Positions 4,888 through 5,943 of a stretch of DNA of 5,943 bases are shown here, piece after piece. Position 1 is the stretch's first letter, and every line of letters starts with the position of its first letter. This DNA is from an uncultured bacterium (lineage in GTDB: Bacteria; Bacillota; Clostridia; Lachnospirales; Lachnospiraceae). The stretch is from assembly GCA_946543095.1 (NCBI GenBank), contig CAMNLO010000114.1:1-5943 (forward strand), written 5' to 3'. A program made the position numbers and the translations under genes. Below the pieces are notes generated by a model. It saw nothing but the letters and a program-made list of their open reading frames with translations, was not told the origin of the DNA and did not search any database.

Positions 4888-5910
4888 TCAGCCCTGATGC
4901 CGCAGCCTGCGCAAAAGAGCGTCCGCCATACGGTACAGCCCCGGGGACCGGAGAAACAGCTTCATCCTCATTCTGTCGGACTTTTTCACAAAGGCCTCCG
5001 AGTAGATCTCCCGGATCCTGTCCTCCTCCGAAAGGAGCAGATCCTCCAGACGCATCCTGTCCTCCCCGGAAAGTCTCAGGTCGTAGGCAAGCATCCTCTT
5101 ATAATACTGATATTCGGAAAGCTTTGCAAGCTCTTCCATGCCGTAGCGCCTGATACACGCGCTGTGCCATCTCCAGTGGGGGATCTCATCCCGAAAGAGC
5201 CTGCCGGCATCCTTATGCATGATGCCCCCCGCTCTCCCCACCACATAATGATACAGAGCCTCATCCAGATACACCGCCTTCTCCATGCGGCAGAAGGCCT
5301 CCGTGGTGTAGGGGATGTCTTCGGAATTATGCCCCGTGAAAAAGCGCATATCCTGCACCAGAGAGGCTTTAAACAGCTTGGACCAGACGGAATTATAGAT
5401 GGAATATCCCTCAGGATCCGTCAGATAGATCCAAAGGGCCCGGTCTCTGGAAAGGATCTCCGGGGAACGAAAGGGGATGGGTATGGTATTTGAGTTATGT
5501 AAATCTTCAGCCGGGCTGTTATTCGTGTTATGTAAACCATATCCCTCATATTCTTCCGTATATCTGCAGACCGCCACATCCGCCCCGCTTTCCGTGCAGC
5601 AGTCCAGAAGCCGCTCGAACATGGTCCTTTCCACCCAGTCGTCGGAATCCACGTAGCCGATGTAATCTCCGGAAGCGATCTCCAGCCCCGCGTTTCTGGC
5701 ATCGGAAAGGCCGCCGTTTTCCTTGTGGATCACACGGATCCGGCCATCCTGTTTTCCGTATGCATCGCATAGGGCGCCGGAGCCGTCGGTGGAGCCGTCG
5801 TCCACCAGAATGATCTCAAGCTCCCGAAGGGTCTGGCCCAGCACGGACTCCATGCAGCGGGGAAGATACGCCTCCACATTGTACACGGGAATGATCACGG
5901 AAACTTTCAT
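4888..5910 (-). CDS. GT2 family glycosyltransferase A (EpsJ-like, GT-A fold)
   Basis: A 340-residue inverting sugar transferase predicted to move a sugar from a nucleotide-sugar donor to a growing glycan at the cytoplasmic membrane face. The GT-A domain fills the first ~120 residues: VSVIIPVYNVEAYLPRC at 3-19, the nucleotide-binding DDGSTDGS at 37-44, ENGGLSDARNAGL at 64-76, and the metal-binding DSDDW at 88-92. A likely catalytic-base Glu-Asp pair lies at 197-198 (NSEDIP). The C-terminal third is helical and charged, as in the EpsJ/capsule branch of GT2. No transmembrane segment is evident. Residues 126-146 form an unusual Asn-rich linker containing LHNTN and LHNSN, 11 residues apart. The DNA there is AT-rich and carries two copies of a repeat also found between genes. 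The start at 5910 has a Shine-Dalgarno and probably overlaps the stop of an upstream gene. Family assignment is secure; donor and acceptor sugars cannot be told. Confidence 0.93.
   Translation of the reverse strand: MKVSVIIPVYNVEAYLPRCMESVLGQTLRELEIILVDDGSTDGSGALCDAYGKQDGRIRVIHKENGGLSDARNAGLEIASGDYIGYVDSDDWVERTMFERLLDCCTESGADVAVCRYTEEYEGYGLHNTNNSPAEDLHNSNTIPIPFRSPEILSRDRALWIYLTDPEGYSIYNSVWSKLFKASLVQDMRFFTGHNSEDIPYTTEAFCRMEKAVYLDEALYHYVVGRAGGIMHKDAGRLFRDEIPHWRWHSACIRRYGMEELAKLSEYQYYKRMLAYDLRLSGEDRMRLEDLLLSEEDRIREIYSEAFVKKSDRMRMKLFLRSPGLYRMADALLRRLRHQG
5489..5505 (+). repeat. AT-rich dispersed repeat, copy 2 (inside GT2 A)
   Basis: TTTGAGTTATGTAAATC. It matches the intergenic copy at 4821-4837 at 15 of 17 positions, including the first 12 in a row. 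It encodes the Leu-His-Asn-Ser of LHNSN in the linker of GT2 A. The match between a coding and a non-coding site argues that the DNA repeat, rather than the peptide, is the shared element. Confidence 0.65.
5522..5538 (+). repeat. AT-rich dispersed repeat, copy 1 (inside GT2 A)
   Basis: TTCGTGTTATGTAAACC, sharing the core GTTATGTAA with the copy at 5489-5505 and GTTATGTWA with the copies near 4791 and 4826. It lies in coding sequence and, on the sense strand, encodes the Leu-His-Asn-Thr of LHNTN. Its start-to-start distance from the next copy is 33 bases, exactly 11 codons, so the reading frame is kept. Confidence 0.6.
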
Positions 5911-5942
5911 CTTCGCGTTCCCTCTCTGTCGATCAGGATCCA
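5907..5942 (-). CDS. Possible 3' end of an upstream gene (last 11 codons)
   Basis: One minus-strand frame entering from the right edge reads WILIDREGTRR and then a TGA at 5909-5907. That stop overlaps the ATG of the next gene as an ATGA, the commonest form of translational coupling in bacterial operons. The overlap is the only reason to think this frame is the real one. A second frame is also open across these 33 bases (it is the in-frame extension of the downstream gene), and the third has a stop. The fragment is far too short to assign a function. The call rests on the ATGA junction and on the tight packing elsewhere in the cluster. Confidence 0.35.
   Translation of the reverse strand, partial: WILIDREGTRR
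5920..5925 (-). promoter_or_regulatory. Ribosome binding site of GT2 glycosyltransferase A
   Basis: The minus strand reads AGAGGG here, 9 bases before the ATG at 5910-5908. It is a reasonable Shine-Dalgarno match. It supports the start at 5910 over an extension into the window edge, and it agrees with the protein beginning directly with the GT2 first strand (MKVSVIIPVYN). Confidence 0.6.
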
Positions 5943-5943
5943 G

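Noticed and set aside
5489..5538. CRISPR-like array from repeats 33 bases apart
   Set aside because: There are only two imperfect copies, they lie in frame within a glycosyltransferase gene, the spacer is only 16 bases, and no cas gene is present.

Overview
The window reads as a slice of a surface-glycan (capsule, exopolysaccharide or teichoic-acid-like) biosynthesis locus. Every gene I can support lies on the minus strand, so transcription runs from the right edge to the left edge. GC content is fairly high by eye, with many CTG, AAG, GGA and GCC codons. Some starts have clear GGAGG-type ribosome binding sites, and neighbouring genes overlap by 1 to 11 bases. The gene families seen (an EpsJ-like GT2, GT17, DUF5672, a PglK/MsbA-like ABC exporter and an AlgI-like MBOAT) fit a Clostridia, probably Lachnospiraceae-type, Gram-positive. 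That placement is an inference from style and family content, not from a marker gene.

Layout in transcription order: the possible last codons of an upstream gene (5942-5907); GT2 glycosyltransferase A (5910-4888); a 103-bp AT-rich spacer; a full-length ABC half-transporter with fused membrane and ATPase domains (4784-3039); a 75-bp AT-rich spacer; a DUF5672 protein (2963-2211); a GT17 family transferase (2209-1244); GT2 glycosyltransferase B (1244-366); and the first 125 codons of an MBOAT O-acyltransferase that leaves the window at the left edge (376-1). The last four genes are very tightly packed: a 1-bp gap, a TGATG overlap and an 11-bp overlap. The ABC gene alone is set off by spacers on both sides. 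No stretch longer than about 100 bases lacks a gene, and I see no RNA genes, CRISPR array, transposase or recombinase.

As a working model, the transferases (two GT2, one GT17, and perhaps the DUF5672 protein) add sugars to a lipid-linked or membrane-bound acceptor, the ABC protein flips or exports it, and the MBOAT protein O-acylates the product at the membrane. The sugars and acceptor cannot be read from the sequence.

The least ordinary signal is a small AT-rich repeat with core GTTATGTWA. It occurs in two closely spaced pairs: one in the spacer upstream of the ABC gene, and one inside the coding sequence of GT2 A, where it encodes a duplicated Leu-His-Asn-(Thr/Ser)-Asn linker. A further copy in inverted orientation lies in the spacer on the other side of the ABC gene, so an 11-bp inverted repeat brackets that gene. 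This looks like a dispersed repeat or a module-boundary scar, and it is the feature I would follow first.
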